Below are positions 8,831 to 18,667 of a DNA stretch of 64,000 nt, piece by piece. The notes beneath the pieces were generated by a model. That model made no database searches. It was not told where the DNA came from and saw only the letters and a list, made by a program, of their open reading frames with translations. Origin of the DNA: Sphingobacterium paludis. Lineage in GTDB: Bacteria; Bacteroidota; Bacteroidia; Sphingobacteriales; Sphingobacteriaceae. Both the position numbers and the translations under genes were made by a program. Every line of letters starts with the position of its first letter. The stretch's first letter is position 1. The DNA is taken from contig NZ_SNZV01000010.1 in NCBI RefSeq assembly GCF_004364125.1, positions 59,650-123,649 on the forward strand, read 5' to 3'.

Positions 8831-11011
8831 TTACCACAAAAACTTCACGGCAATGCCTTCCGGGTTATTCTCAAAGCCTAGCAGGTAGGTGTTGGATGCC
8901 TCATCCCAGTGTTGCTGGTCAAACACCTCTGCGCCATTCACTAGCACACTTCTTGGCCGTTTGGGCAGCAGTATCCTCGATATGTTCGTTGTCTCTATAG
9001 GACTTTTAGCGACATAGGAATAATTTGATTTGCCCATCTGCTCATCGTACACCCGACTGGCGGCGGCTAGCACTTGTGGCTTTTGCTTGTCTTTAACCAA
9101 ATCAACGTTTAAAAAATAGGCCTGCTCGCCCGGGGATATAGATCGCGTCCGATATACGGGAAGCTTTGGGTCAAAGAGATCGATCAGCATCCCATTGATG
9201 GTATAGTTATCTTCGTTAACGCTTTCATCCAGCACCGCGAGCAGCTCAAATGGGCCACGTTGCAGGTGAAAGTTATTCTTAAATACTAATGTTTCTTTAG
9301 TAGCCGCTTGATAACGCTCTTGAGCCAACTTCGTCAGCTGCTGGCTATAGTTTGTTTTCAGGACAAATTCCTTAGGATCTACTCGCATAATCTGCACCGC
9401 CCCTTTCCCAAAGGCATACAAACCATCGTTAGCCCCAGCAGCGATGCCCATTTTTTCAAAAAGGTGATCTGCAGGAGCTGGATAGATATTGCCTTTGGTG
9501 TTCCACCATTCCTGCACCGTCTGGAACGGATCTTTATCCGTGCCGCAATAGATCAATTGCCCACCCGACTTCACCCAGGCGGCCAGCTGCTCATGTGCAA
9601 TCGGATCCAATGGCTTCATGTTCGCGTAGGTCATCAGCAACACTTTGGTATCCGTCAATGCCTTTTCAAATCCAAGGTTCTCGATATGGACGGTCTTTAC
9701 AGGCACCCCGCGTTTCAAAAAAGGAAGCGTGAGGCCATAAAAGTTGGCCAACTGTGGATCGTCATAGCCCGCGTGCGTGGGGAAACGTTGAAACATCAAC
9801 GAATTAGCCATCAATACCGATATGCCTTCGCTGCCCGACAATTTATTGTCGCTCAAGGGCATCTGATTCAAGGAGTTTATCATGACCTGCATCTGCGTGG
9901 AATAATGACGCGGAATTCGCTGTTTTTGATCACTGTTTGGATTGGTTCTGTATAGCCCTTCGTAGATACGCTCCGGCCAAGGCATGACCTCATAATCGGC
10001 TATCTGCGGATACAGCAGCTGCGCCACAAAGGTAGCTTGATAATTGGTTTTATAATCTACCCAATCTTTCGCACGATCCTCGATAGGATCCGTTAAAAAG
10101 AACATTTTTCGACCGGTTGGCGCTGTCATCGACGCCATGGAACCGTACTCTAGGTATGCGGTTTCAAAGACGCGCTCTTTCTCTTTTCCATTAAAATAGT
10201 TCGGTTCTCTGGAGGTCCCCGTCCACACCTGCGCTATATAGCCATCCACCGCTGGCAGGGAGGCCAAGCTAGCCTCTGGCGATACGATCATCCATTGGGC
10301 GTAGTTGACGAGGGAATGTGTAGGCACGTAGCATTTCACATCCATACCTTTGGATTTTCCATATGTTTTAGCAAAGGTAAATACCTCCTGTAGGGCTTTG
10401 TAGTAGAGATGGTACTTAAGCTTGTTTGCGAGGTACGTATTCTGTGGCGATTCGTGTTGCGGGCGCCAATCAAAACCATAGTATTTCTTCCATTCCCGCT
10501 TAAAAGACTTGCTGTATCCTGCCCTTGCCCAGAATTCCGGCTCCTCCATAAATATGGCATCTATGCCGGCGTCGATCACCGGCTTTACGTGGCGTTCTTT
10601 CAGATACTTTAGAAAATTATCCGTTGGCACGATATAGGGCACCAGGTGCCCATGCCAAATCGTGTCTTGAGCTTGGGTTACTTGCCCTTCATCCAAATGC
10701 CACTGCCCATCCCATTGCCCGGTGAAATAGTCTTGGTATTCGCCCCACGCGATACCCGTCATAAAATGTACGGTATAGCCGCGGTCCTTCCATGATTTCA
10801 CGCGCTCGGCAAAGGGCACCCGCTTGTGCTTGTCCGAGGGGTTGCCCCCTACACCGTAAACCATCACCGCATCGGCACGATTATCAATCGTCGGGCGCCA
10901 TTCCCGCGAGGTTTGAAAGGTTGTTTTTACCCTATCTGTTTTTTGTTGGGCCATAACCGATCCGCCTCCCAGCAGAACGGCCATGCCTACATATACAGTC
11001 CAATTTTTCAT
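8831..11011 (-). CDS. Unassigned exported glycoside hydrolase-like protein
   Basis: The 726-residue protein has a signal peptide ending in VMAQ. I do not recognise a named family. What is visible suggests a GH42-like plan. Residues 45-420 read like a TIM barrel: VHFMTGIAWGEYQDYF, PVIDAGIDAIFMEEPEFW with Glu156/157/159 as possible acid/base, KCYVPTHSLVNYAQWM, and AAYLEYGSM-type strand ends. Residues 440-525 resemble the class I glutamine-amidotransferase-like trimerisation domain of beta-galactosidases (VLLMTYANMKPLDP, LAAWVKSGGQLIYCG). The rest looks like beta-sandwich. It sits between the DUF3823 gene (21 bp gap) and GH92, so action on mannan side chains is a fair guess. Not proven. Confidence 0.65.
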   Translation of the reverse strand: MKNWTVYVGMAVLLGGGSVMAQQKTDRVKTTFQTSREWRPTIDNRADAVMVYGVGGNPSDKHKRVPFAERVKSWKDRGYTVHFMTGIAWGEYQDYFTGQWDGQWHLDEGQVTQAQDTIWHGHLVPYIVPTDNFLKYLKERHVKPVIDAGIDAIFMEEPEFWARAGYSKSFKREWKKYYGFDWRPQHESPQNTYLANKLKYHLYYKALQEVFTFAKTYGKSKGMDVKCYVPTHSLVNYAQWMIVSPEASLASLPAVDGYIAQVWTGTSREPNYFNGKEKERVFETAYLEYGSMASMTAPTGRKMFFLTDPIEDRAKDWVDYKTNYQATFVAQLLYPQIADYEVMPWPERIYEGLYRTNPNSDQKQRIPRHYSTQMQVMINSLNQMPLSDNKLSGSEGISVLMANSLMFQRFPTHAGYDDPQLANFYGLTLPFLKRGVPVKTVHIENLGFEKALTDTKVLLMTYANMKPLDPIAHEQLAAWVKSGGQLIYCGTDKDPFQTVQEWWNTKGNIYPAPADHLFEKMGIAAGANDGLYAFGKGAVQIMRVDPKEFVLKTNYSQQLTKLAQERYQAATKETLVFKNNFHLQRGPFELLAVLDESVNEDNYTINGMLIDLFDPKLPVYRTRSISPGEQAYFLNVDLVKDKQKPQVLAAASRVYDEQMGKSNYSYVAKSPIETTNISRILLPKRPRSVLVNGAEVFDQQHWDEASNTYLLGFENNPEGIAVKFLW

Positions 11012-11032
11012 AGCCGATTTATTTTCCTGTCC

Positions 11033-11848
11033 TTAATTCACAAATACTTCTTTCGCAGCCGTATAGTTATAGCGTCTGGTGCCGCTTCCCGCTGGGGTAT
11101 CGTAGTTAATACGGGCCGCCGCGCGGATAAAGACAATCCGGCCAGAGGGGATCGTTCCGTTTGACTCGATGGTGACGGTCTGCCCCAGCAGACTATTAAA
11201 CGCTGATCCTGTATAGTCGATGGCGCTCGTCCAGCGCTCGTCTCTTGCTCGATAGCCCACTGACGAGGAATAGCTGACAAAAAGTTGTATATCGGTGACG
11301 TTCTGGAAACTGCTGTTATAGCCGCCCATGGGCTCAATTTTTTGACGAAACTCATCTTCTGTCACTCCTCGGCTCACACGAACTTTGGCCTGTATCTTGC
11401 CATTGACCACTTGAGGTTCCCCCACCCATTCCACGTTCAGAAAGGGCTGCACCTCAAATTTAACTTGGGTAACGCCTTCGATATCGATGTCTTTTGTTTC
11501 ATCAGCAATAGGCACACCCCGTTCATCCTCCCGCAATAACGGGATGAACGGACCGTCTACCTGTACATTATACGTTCCTTTGAAAACTTTCGTGTTTTGA
11601 AAACTTCCGTCTGGCATACAGAAAAAATCTGGATTTGGGGTCACATTATCGCCCCAGCTCGTCTCGATGAGGCGCACCCGGATGCCTTCACTTCCTTGGT
11701 CCGTTAGCACACGCGCTCCAGTAGCTACGTCGACCACTTCCCCTTGCAGTGTTTCAGCCGGAGCTGGATAATTATCCAGTTCGAACAGACTGCACGAGGC
11801 CAAAAAGAAAACAGACGTTAACGATATAAAAATGCTTGTCTTTTTCAT
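11033..11848 (-). CDS. DUF3823 lipoprotein of the PUL
   Basis: The protein (271 residues from the chosen start) has a lipoprotein signal, MKKTSIFISLTSVFFLASC with Cys19. A longer frame starts at 11902, but the signal peptide begins cleanly at 11848, so that start is preferred. The body matches the DUF3823 family: an N-terminal carboxypeptidase-regulatory-like beta-sandwich (GEVVDVATGARVLTDQGSEG, TYNVQVDGPFIPLL) followed by a second sandwich. DUF3823 proteins are usually encoded directly after SusD and are thought to sit on the surface with the SusCD complex, perhaps binding glycan. The gap to SusD is 61 bp. Confidence 0.82.
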   Translation of the reverse strand: MKKTSIFISLTSVFFLASCSLFELDNYPAPAETLQGEVVDVATGARVLTDQGSEGIRVRLIETSWGDNVTPNPDFFCMPDGSFQNTKVFKGTYNVQVDGPFIPLLREDERGVPIADETKDIDIEGVTQVKFEVQPFLNVEWVGEPQVVNGKIQAKVRVSRGVTEDEFRQKIEPMGGYNSSFQNVTDIQLFVSYSSSVGYRARDERWTSAIDYTGSAFNSLLGQTVTIESNGTIPSGRIVFIRAAARINYDTPAGSGTRRYNYTAAKEVFVN

Positions 11849-11909
11849 GATTATTTTTTGATTTTCTTTGTTCAAATTCATTCTTACTTCCGCACTATAC
11901 ACCGCAGCC

Positions 11910-13970
11910 TTATCGGTTAGGTTGCTGGTCTATCAATGCACTCTTTGCGACTTCTCCTCCCGGAATAGCGAAATAATAGTCGATCACATTGTACTCAAAG
12001 GTTTTCAAACTCACCCATTGAAACCGAGCATCGAAAAAGTATTTCCCACTGTTGGTCGAAAAGAACGGGTAAAGCCCACGGAAACGATAGCGGATATTAT
12101 TGCTAAACGCATCCTTGTTTCTATTTTCGCCCCAGAAACCATTGCGTCCTTCATAATGCTGCACTCTCCAACGGCGGATGTCCCATTTGGACTTATGCTC
12201 GAGCGCCAGTTCTTTGCGTCGTTCCTTGCGCACGGTATTGCGTCCGCTTTCTGTTGGCGTGAGTTGCCCTGCGAGCAACGATGCGCCCGCACGCTCCCGA
12301 ATATCATTCACCGCTTGTGTGGCCACCTGCATCAAGTCTGATCCATCAGGCGATCTTTCTCCTGCGAGCGAAAGTTCAACGGCCGCTTCTGCAGCATTTA
12401 ACAGTACTTCGGCATAACGCATGAGCACAAAATGCTGATCCGACCGCCCTTCACCAGCTACGGCCGACGGGTCTGGGTTTAACCATTTTCTCCCATAAAG
12501 GCCGGTTAAATTTCCTTCTCCATTGTCATAAAATGGTCCGTTAGCTCCGGCGGCAGTCATTTGTCTTCCGTTGTAGTTCACCAATTCCTGCGCATTTCCT
12601 TCCCGCGGACTTAGATAAAGCGTTTTCGGAGTAGCGCGGTAAGCATCTAGGTTTTGATACCTGTTTTCCGCCGCTTGATACGAATAGTTGTTAAACAACG
12701 GTCGTACGGGTACGGCGCCGGTATATATGCCTGCACGAACTTCAATATCTGCGCCCTTGAAGCGATCGCCCGGGAAAATAACATAGGCGCGTAACCGAGG
12801 TTCGGCATTTCTAAAAAAGTCCATAGGGCTATCATACAGCAAATAATCGCCCTGCGTGTTTGAACTACCAGTGGTCACCTTAATGGTACCATCTGGATAA
12901 CGGTCAAAACCTTCAAAAAGCTCCATAAAGTCTAGGGTTGGACAGGTGCCTGATGCCAAAGGTGCCTTAAAGATAAAGGGTGCACTATAGGCATCGTATC
13001 CATGGGTGGAGATCGGAAACGTGTATTCCTTGATGTAAATATTTTCCGGACTTTCCAAATCGCTAAACATATCAACCATATTTTGATATTGCGCTTCCGG
13101 GCTATTTGCTGCCCATCTTTTCTTGTAGAGCGCATAGTTGCCACTCTGCATCACCGCTCGTGCAGCGAGGTAGGCCTCTCTAAAATATTTGGCAGAAGCC
13201 GCTTGCCATGCGTTTTCCGCGAAGCCGATAACCCGTACGCCCGTCTTCTCTCCTAATCCGGTAAGACGGCCTGGTACTGTTTCATTGTATTTTGCTACAC
13301 TTCCAGCGTAGAGCATGGCTTCTGACTTAAATGCCAAGGCTACATTCTTATTGGCATATCCGCGTTTAGGACTTGCTGGCAACAGCAGTTGCGCGGCCTG
13401 GTCAAAATCGGCCAACACTTGGTTCCAGGTTTCCTCCTCGCTCGCACGAGGCAGTTCCAGCTCCGCTTGATCGGCTGGATACTGGATGACTTTTGTGACC
13501 AACGGCACGCCGCCAAATCGTCTGGCCATCGCATTAAATACAACTGCCCGCACGAAGTAGGCTTCGCCGAGATAGTGGTTGTAGATATCCTCGGGGAATG
13601 AGGTGCCATATTGTGGGAGCGCCTCGATTAGGTAATTGGCATCCCGCAGCAAGGTCATCGCCTTCCCCCAATAGGGTGTGCGCTCGCCCGTAAATGCGGA
13701 GCTAATACCATCGCGGTTAAGCGCTTCACCCGTACCCTCAATACCCATCGCCGCTAGCCACCCATTGAATTCCACACCCCATTGAGCCATGTACTTAAAA
13801 TCTTCGAACGGCATATTGCTGTACATTCTGGCGAGGTATACGTCCATCCCCGATTCACTGCTCAGCAGGTTGTCATCGCCAATTATATTTTTTGGCGGTA
13901 TATCTAAAAAATCTGAACACGAGGCGAATAGCACGATAAACGCCAGTGCAAATTGAATTATCTTTTTCAT
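11910..13970 (-). CDS. susD: SusD/RagB family glycan-binding lipoprotein
   Basis: The 686-residue lipoprotein (FASC, Cys18) follows SusC by 49 bp. It has the SusD N-terminal region (SDFLDIPPKNIIGDDNLLSS) and the C-terminal RagB/SusD segment (RYAEVLLNAAEAAVELSL, VNDIRERAGAS, RKERRKELALEHKSKWDIRR), where helix repeats are followed by the conserved ER..EL.LE.. motif. SusD forms the lid on the SusC transporter and captures oligosaccharides at the surface. The expected ligand is alpha-mannan oligosaccharide, judged from the GH76 and GH92 neighbours. Confidence 0.95.
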   Translation of the reverse strand: MKKIIQFALAFIVLFASCSDFLDIPPKNIIGDDNLLSSESGMDVYLARMYSNMPFEDFKYMAQWGVEFNGWLAAMGIEGTGEALNRDGISSAFTGERTPYWGKAMTLLRDANYLIEALPQYGTSFPEDIYNHYLGEAYFVRAVVFNAMARRFGGVPLVTKVIQYPADQAELELPRASEEETWNQVLADFDQAAQLLLPASPKRGYANKNVALAFKSEAMLYAGSVAKYNETVPGRLTGLGEKTGVRVIGFAENAWQAASAKYFREAYLAARAVMQSGNYALYKKRWAANSPEAQYQNMVDMFSDLESPENIYIKEYTFPISTHGYDAYSAPFIFKAPLASGTCPTLDFMELFEGFDRYPDGTIKVTTGSSNTQGDYLLYDSPMDFFRNAEPRLRAYVIFPGDRFKGADIEVRAGIYTGAVPVRPLFNNYSYQAAENRYQNLDAYRATPKTLYLSPREGNAQELVNYNGRQMTAAGANGPFYDNGEGNLTGLYGRKWLNPDPSAVAGEGRSDQHFVLMRYAEVLLNAAEAAVELSLAGERSPDGSDLMQVATQAVNDIRERAGASLLAGQLTPTESGRNTVRKERRKELALEHKSKWDIRRWRVQHYEGRNGFWGENRNKDAFSNNIRYRFRGLYPFFSTNSGKYFFDARFQWVSLKTFEYNVIDYYFAIPGGEVAKSALIDQQPNR

Positions 13971-14019
13971 GTGTATGTTACTTGATTGTTGTCTTGATAG
14001 GATCCATAATACAAACAGG

Positions 14020-17000
14020 TTAGAAGCCGAGCGAAAGCCCTGCCGTAAATGTTTTGTTCAGCGGATAGAGCCGGCCCAAATCGTCTTCTGGATGCTCCGG
14101 ATCGACGAACTTCACCTTTGTGAATGTGAATATATTATAGGCATTTGCAAACACCCTTATATTCATGGATGATCCTACACGAAATTTAGGCAGGGTGTAA
14201 CCCAGTTCGATACTCTTAAGACGCAGGTAGGTGGTACTTACGCGGTTGAAAGTAGAGGTCTCAAACGGATAGCTTCCTGAAAATCCATAATAGCCACTGG
14301 TCCATTCGATGGAAGGATCCCATGGATCCGCCTGTGGATCTACCGGGCGCCAACGATCGGTATATTGTTCAAGCACACCACCGCCATTACTTCCCCAGAT
14401 GGCATACAAAGGTTCTCTGTATTGCATGGAGCCCAAGGCAGATCCTTGCAATAAGAAGCTCATATCAAAATTTCTATAATTGGCGTCAAAACTGTAACTA
14501 AAATTTAACCAAGGCGTACTATCAAACGCCTGCGGATGCATGTCTAAGCCGTTGATCTCGCCATCACCGTTCCAATCTTCGTATTTGTAATCACCGGGCA
14601 GTATGTCGCGATCTTTGTAGATCGGAAAGCTCCGGATATCATCCCAATCCAGATAACGACCGGCACCGGCATATCCAAATTGCATGCCTTGGTAGCGGTT
14701 ATTTAGGTTGTCATTACGCCAGCGATCGTAGGAATTTCCCCAAGGCCCTTTCTCCGAGCCTACGAGGTGCTTCTGCCGGGTTATGGTTGCAATGGCTTTC
14801 ATGCGATAGGACAGCTCACCAATTTTGTTCCTATGGGAAAGCTCCACATCCATCCCAAAGTGCTTGTCGCTATCAAGGTTTTCCCGTGGAGCAGTAGCGC
14901 CAATCACTGTAGGAAGCTCGCCCGAACGGCGCGCAAACAGCCCTTTTCTTTCCCGTTCAAAATAATCCACAGCAAAGCCGAAAAGACCATTCCATCCTTC
15001 AAAGTCAACGCCTAGATTTAAGGTATGCGAGGTGAACCAAGTACTCATCTGATTTGGCAATGCCAATGTAGAAACGCCATAGATAAACTCGTTTCCAAAC
15101 ATGTAACCTGGTGCATATTGGTTGTAATAGCCATTTTCGGCATTTCCAGACGTTGCTGGATACACGTAGCCGGTTGCCCAATCATATTCCAGCTGACCAT
15201 CGTCGCCCAATACACCGTAGCTTCCGCGCAGCTTCAGCTGGTTCACAAAAGACATAGCCGACCAATCTTTAAAGAATGGCTCTTCAGAGATTCGCCAACC
15301 CAAGGAAGCCGAGGGAAAGAAACCCCATTGACGTCCCGGTACGAATTTCGATGAACCGTCATAGCGAAATTGCGCTTCGGCAATATAGCGGTCACGGAAG
15401 GTATAGTTGGCTCTTCCGAAGAGCGCCGCATTGGATAGTTCATAAATATCATTTAATGAGCTGTTCATCCCGCCCTGCTGATCTTGGGCAACACCGCCAA
15501 ACAGATAATCCATGGCAAAGGCTAGATTGCGTTGCGCGTAGAAATTATCGCCCGTCTGCTTTTGTACTTCCATCCCTAATAAACCAGAGACATGATGGTC
15601 GCTATTAAATGTTCTGTTGTAGTTTAAAATAAACTGCCCCAGCATTTGCTGCCTGTTAAACATCTCGCGCCGGATCTGATTGGGCGAACTAATATTATAC
15701 AATTTTGGATCATACACTTCCGTCAACGGATTATATGCATATTGGTAGTACTCCCGGCGATTGATATTATTATCATCCATACGGAAATCGTAACTAAACA
15801 AAGCCTTTGCTGACAAACCTTTAAGCACCTCCGTGGCGGTACCAAAATCATAGTTCAGGCTAGCGGAAGATTGAAAATATCGTTGGGCACGGTTACGATA
15901 CCCCGAAATGTCAGAGGTCATTTTGGCGATGCTATTTTCTTCCAGATCCAATCCTTCATAGTTCAGCATGGTGTTCCCCGGATCGGCGTAGGCTGGAATG
16001 AGCACACCTTGCCGCCAATAGTTCCGAATAATATCCACCGAAGAAGAGTAAGGGCTGTTCCGTTTGTCTAATACACCGCTTAGGTTGATGTCAAACGTGA
16101 GGCCGTTGGCAATTTCCGTATTGATGGTTGAACGCAGATTGATCTTGTTATAGTTCAAATCTCCGGATTTGAAAAACCCTTCTTGATACAGGTAGCCCAT
16201 ACCGATGAAATATTGCGTTTTCTCTCCGCCACCGGTTATACTCAAATCGGACTGGCTTTGTGGCGCATAATCAGAAAAAAGTAGCGATGTCCAGTCGGTG
16301 GTACGGCTCTCTCCGGATCGAAAAGCTTCAAAACGCTCTGGCGTGTAAATGATATCATACGGCGATCCGATATTGTTACGGGCCATCTCATTGTAGATGG
16401 TCATCGTTTCATAGGGGTCGGCCAGTACGGGCAGTCCCGATGGCTTTTGAAAGGTGTAGGCACTACTTAGTGCTATGCTAGCCTTGCCTGTTTTTGTTCC
16501 TTTCTTTGTGGTGACGAGTACTACCCCATTTGCTGCGCGAACACCATAGATAGCTGCTGATGCATCTTTCAATACGGATATATCTTCGATATCATTGGGA
16601 TTCAGCCGTTGAAAGTCGGCGGTGGTACGCGGTATGCCATCAATCACCACCAACGGGCTTCCTAGGCCGCGGATGTCAAAACTATTGTTAAAATTTCCCG
16701 GCTCTGCACTGCGCTGCCAAACACGCACGCCCGGAATACGCCCTGTCAGCATATTTTGCGGGTTTTCATTTTTGGTGCGTCTCATTTCGTCGCCTTTAAT
16801 GTTCGAGACAGCCCCGGTGAGGGATACTTTGCGTTGTGTTCCGTAGCCCACAACAACCACCTCATCCAAGGCCGACTCATCCGTCTGCAAAACGACGTTT
16901 ATCTGGCTTCTGCTGCCGACGGTCTCTTCCACATGGACAAAACCGACAAAGGAAAAATGTAGCACAGCGCCCGCAGGCGCCTGAATGCTGTACCTTCCTT

Positions 17001-17199
17001 CCACATCGGTGCTGGTCGCCACTTCCGGAGATGCTCCTTTCACGGATATGGATACGCCGGCAAGCGCCTGCCCGTCAGCGCTCGTCACGATCCCGGAAAC
17101 ATATCTATTTTGTGCCAACGACATGGCAGGAATTAGGAGAAATACAAACACTACCGTCTGTATCCATGTTCTCGTTTCCATCTTTAAATTCTTAATCAT
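14020..17199 (-). CDS. susC: SusC/RagA family TonB-dependent transporter
   Basis: The 1059-residue outer-membrane protein has a signal peptide (SLAQ), a carboxypeptidase-like domain (about 30-115, VSGIVTSADGQALAGVSISV), the SusC signature ALDEVVVVGYGTQRKVSLTG, a plug domain (about 120-240, VLKDASAAIYGVRAANGVVL), and a long beta-barrel ending in TFTAGLSLGF with terminal Phe. It imports oligosaccharides with TonB energy. Unusually, it is the fourth gene of the run: two GH76 genes and a glycan-binding lipoprotein precede it. The true start may be the Met at residue 7. Confidence 0.96.
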   Translation of the reverse strand: MIKNLKMETRTWIQTVVFVFLLIPAMSLAQNRYVSGIVTSADGQALAGVSISVKGASPEVATSTDVEGRYSIQAPAGAVLHFSFVGFVHVEETVGSRSQINVVLQTDESALDEVVVVGYGTQRKVSLTGAVSNIKGDEMRRTKNENPQNMLTGRIPGVRVWQRSAEPGNFNNSFDIRGLGSPLVVIDGIPRTTADFQRLNPNDIEDISVLKDASAAIYGVRAANGVVLVTTKKGTKTGKASIALSSAYTFQKPSGLPVLADPYETMTIYNEMARNNIGSPYDIIYTPERFEAFRSGESRTTDWTSLLFSDYAPQSQSDLSITGGGEKTQYFIGMGYLYQEGFFKSGDLNYNKINLRSTINTEIANGLTFDINLSGVLDKRNSPYSSSVDIIRNYWRQGVLIPAYADPGNTMLNYEGLDLEENSIAKMTSDISGYRNRAQRYFQSSASLNYDFGTATEVLKGLSAKALFSYDFRMDDNNINRREYYQYAYNPLTEVYDPKLYNISSPNQIRREMFNRQQMLGQFILNYNRTFNSDHHVSGLLGMEVQKQTGDNFYAQRNLAFAMDYLFGGVAQDQQGGMNSSLNDIYELSNAALFGRANYTFRDRYIAEAQFRYDGSSKFVPGRQWGFFPSASLGWRISEEPFFKDWSAMSFVNQLKLRGSYGVLGDDGQLEYDWATGYVYPATSGNAENGYYNQYAPGYMFGNEFIYGVSTLALPNQMSTWFTSHTLNLGVDFEGWNGLFGFAVDYFERERKGLFARRSGELPTVIGATAPRENLDSDKHFGMDVELSHRNKIGELSYRMKAIATITRQKHLVGSEKGPWGNSYDRWRNDNLNNRYQGMQFGYAGAGRYLDWDDIRSFPIYKDRDILPGDYKYEDWNGDGEINGLDMHPQAFDSTPWLNFSYSFDANYRNFDMSFLLQGSALGSMQYREPLYAIWGSNGGGVLEQYTDRWRPVDPQADPWDPSIEWTSGYYGFSGSYPFETSTFNRVSTTYLRLKSIELGYTLPKFRVGSSMNIRVFANAYNIFTFTKVKFVDPEHPEDDLGRLYPLNKTFTAGLSLGF

Positions 17200-17225
17200 A
17201 CAGGTTTATTTTTGCTATGGGTTAG

Positions 17226-18665
17226 CTATTTTGTTTGTTCATATCTAGACAAAACCGCGTATTCGGCTGCAAAGGCGAAAGTAAACATCCCCTCTGTATC
17301 GTTTTTACCACGATCGCGGTTCCAGCCCACCAGTAAGTTTGTCGGCAATAGGCCGTTGTGGAAATAATGCTCATAGGCATAATCTAGATTCTGCTGAAAC
17401 GCGGCAATGTATGCGTCAGACGCTTTGTGCGCAGGATAAAGGTCTACATAACCCCGCATCAACACGCCATTGAACCAGTTCCTAAAACCGCTGATATCAA
17501 AGGTGTAATGTTCAGCAACATTGACTCCCTTTTTTGCGAAATACGAGAACGATGCATTAGCCAAAGCTGCTCCATCCTCCCGGTATTTGCCGTCTTGCGT
17601 GACGCGGTACAGGTCGGCCGCTCCTGATAACATCGTACCACTATTATAGGTAATGGCAGGCCCCACCCGGTCACGGCAGGTCGTACCTCTGCGGTAGCTC
17701 ACCCCGTTTATCTGTTCCAATTGGGGAGATCCTGGCGTACATCCCCCCATCATATCATCGTATACGCCATCAGCGCGAAGTAAGGCCTTTTTCTGCCAAT
17801 CGTAGATCTTTTTAGCGAACATTAAGTAATAGTCCGCCTTATTCATTTGTGCTTGTCTTCGCGTTCTTCGATCGGTTCCATCAATGTAATGATGCGTTGT
17901 CTGGTCGCCTTTCCCTTTGTAAAGTTCGTGCAGCCAAACCAGTGGGCTGACCATAGGGCCATTGCTACAGGCATGCTTCGTGGCGTAACCTGGGCCCCAA
18001 GATATACCGCCGACTTCATTTCCATTTGCGTCCATTGTGCAGTCCCAACCATCAAGCACATATTCGGTCAGGTATTCCGCTTTGCTCAAAAAATCAGCAT
18101 TACCCGTCACTTTATAGGCTTCCAAAAATTCGCGTATTAGCCACATCTGGTCGTCATACACATTTTCGATACCTTCGACCCGTGCACCGCCTTTGGAACT
18201 TCCACGATTGACGCCATAGACCGTCCATTCGTTCGTGCCTGTATATGAGGTAAGGGTGAATGTCCCTAAATAATACTCGGCTCCATCGTAGAGCTTCATC
18301 AGCTCTTGCTCGTACCGACTGAAGTGTTCGTTGTAGCGCGTAGCATCGCCTTTTTCCTTTTCCGTCTTTAACGTGTGCATAATAGCCGTCACAGCCTCGA
18401 TGGCACTCGTATACATCCACACACTACCTACTTCTGCCGACCGTCTATCGGTGTAGGGATTGTAATACCTCGCCATGGTCATCCCACTTCCCGAAAAATA
18501 GGCCGTGAGCGCATTATCGGTAATTTCCATAGCGCGCGTCAGGGATCTAGTCGCCAGATTTTTATCTTCTGGCGGCGCCGTTTCCCCATCGCTCTTTGCC
18601 TTATCACAGGCACAGATGAAGAAGCATAGCAGGCTCCCCATCGCGATCATCATACTTTTTTTCAT
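17226..18665 (-). CDS. GH76 endo-alpha-1,6-mannanase lipoprotein (first copy)
   Basis: The 479-residue lipoprotein has a signal ending in CFFICAC (Cys18 or Cys20). It is a GH76 enzyme: an alpha/alpha barrel with the hallmark Asp pair in NVYDDQMWLI (Asp171, Asp172), as in characterised GH76 mannanases. Other family segments include SVWMYTSAIEA, ISWGPGYATKHACSNGPMVS and YNSGTMLSGAADLYR. GH76 enzymes cut the alpha-1,6-mannan backbone of yeast mannan. Its start is 2 bp after the stop of the preceding glycan-binding gene, so translation is probably coupled. It is homologous over its length to the GH76 at 20608. The lipid anchor suggests a cell-surface or periplasmic-face enzyme. Confidence 0.93.
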   Translation of the reverse strand: MKKSMMIAMGSLLCFFICACDKAKSDGETAPPEDKNLATRSLTRAMEITDNALTAYFSGSGMTMARYYNPYTDRRSAEVGSVWMYTSAIEAVTAIMHTLKTEKEKGDATRYNEHFSRYEQELMKLYDGAEYYLGTFTLTSYTGTNEWTVYGVNRGSSKGGARVEGIENVYDDQMWLIREFLEAYKVTGNADFLSKAEYLTEYVLDGWDCTMDANGNEVGGISWGPGYATKHACSNGPMVSPLVWLHELYKGKGDQTTHHYIDGTDRRTRRQAQMNKADYYLMFAKKIYDWQKKALLRADGVYDDMMGGCTPGSPQLEQINGVSYRRGTTCRDRVGPAITYNSGTMLSGAADLYRVTQDGKYREDGAALANASFSYFAKKGVNVAEHYTFDISGFRNWFNGVLMRGYVDLYPAHKASDAYIAAFQQNLDYAYEHYFHNGLLPTNLLVGWNRDRGKNDTEGMFTFAFAAEYAVLSRYEQTK

Positions 18666-18667
18666 CT

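Noticed and set aside
9308..9955. A 215-codon plus-strand frame
   Set aside because: It is antisense to the unassigned hydrolase, whose frame has a signal peptide and domain-like motifs; the antisense frame shows none.
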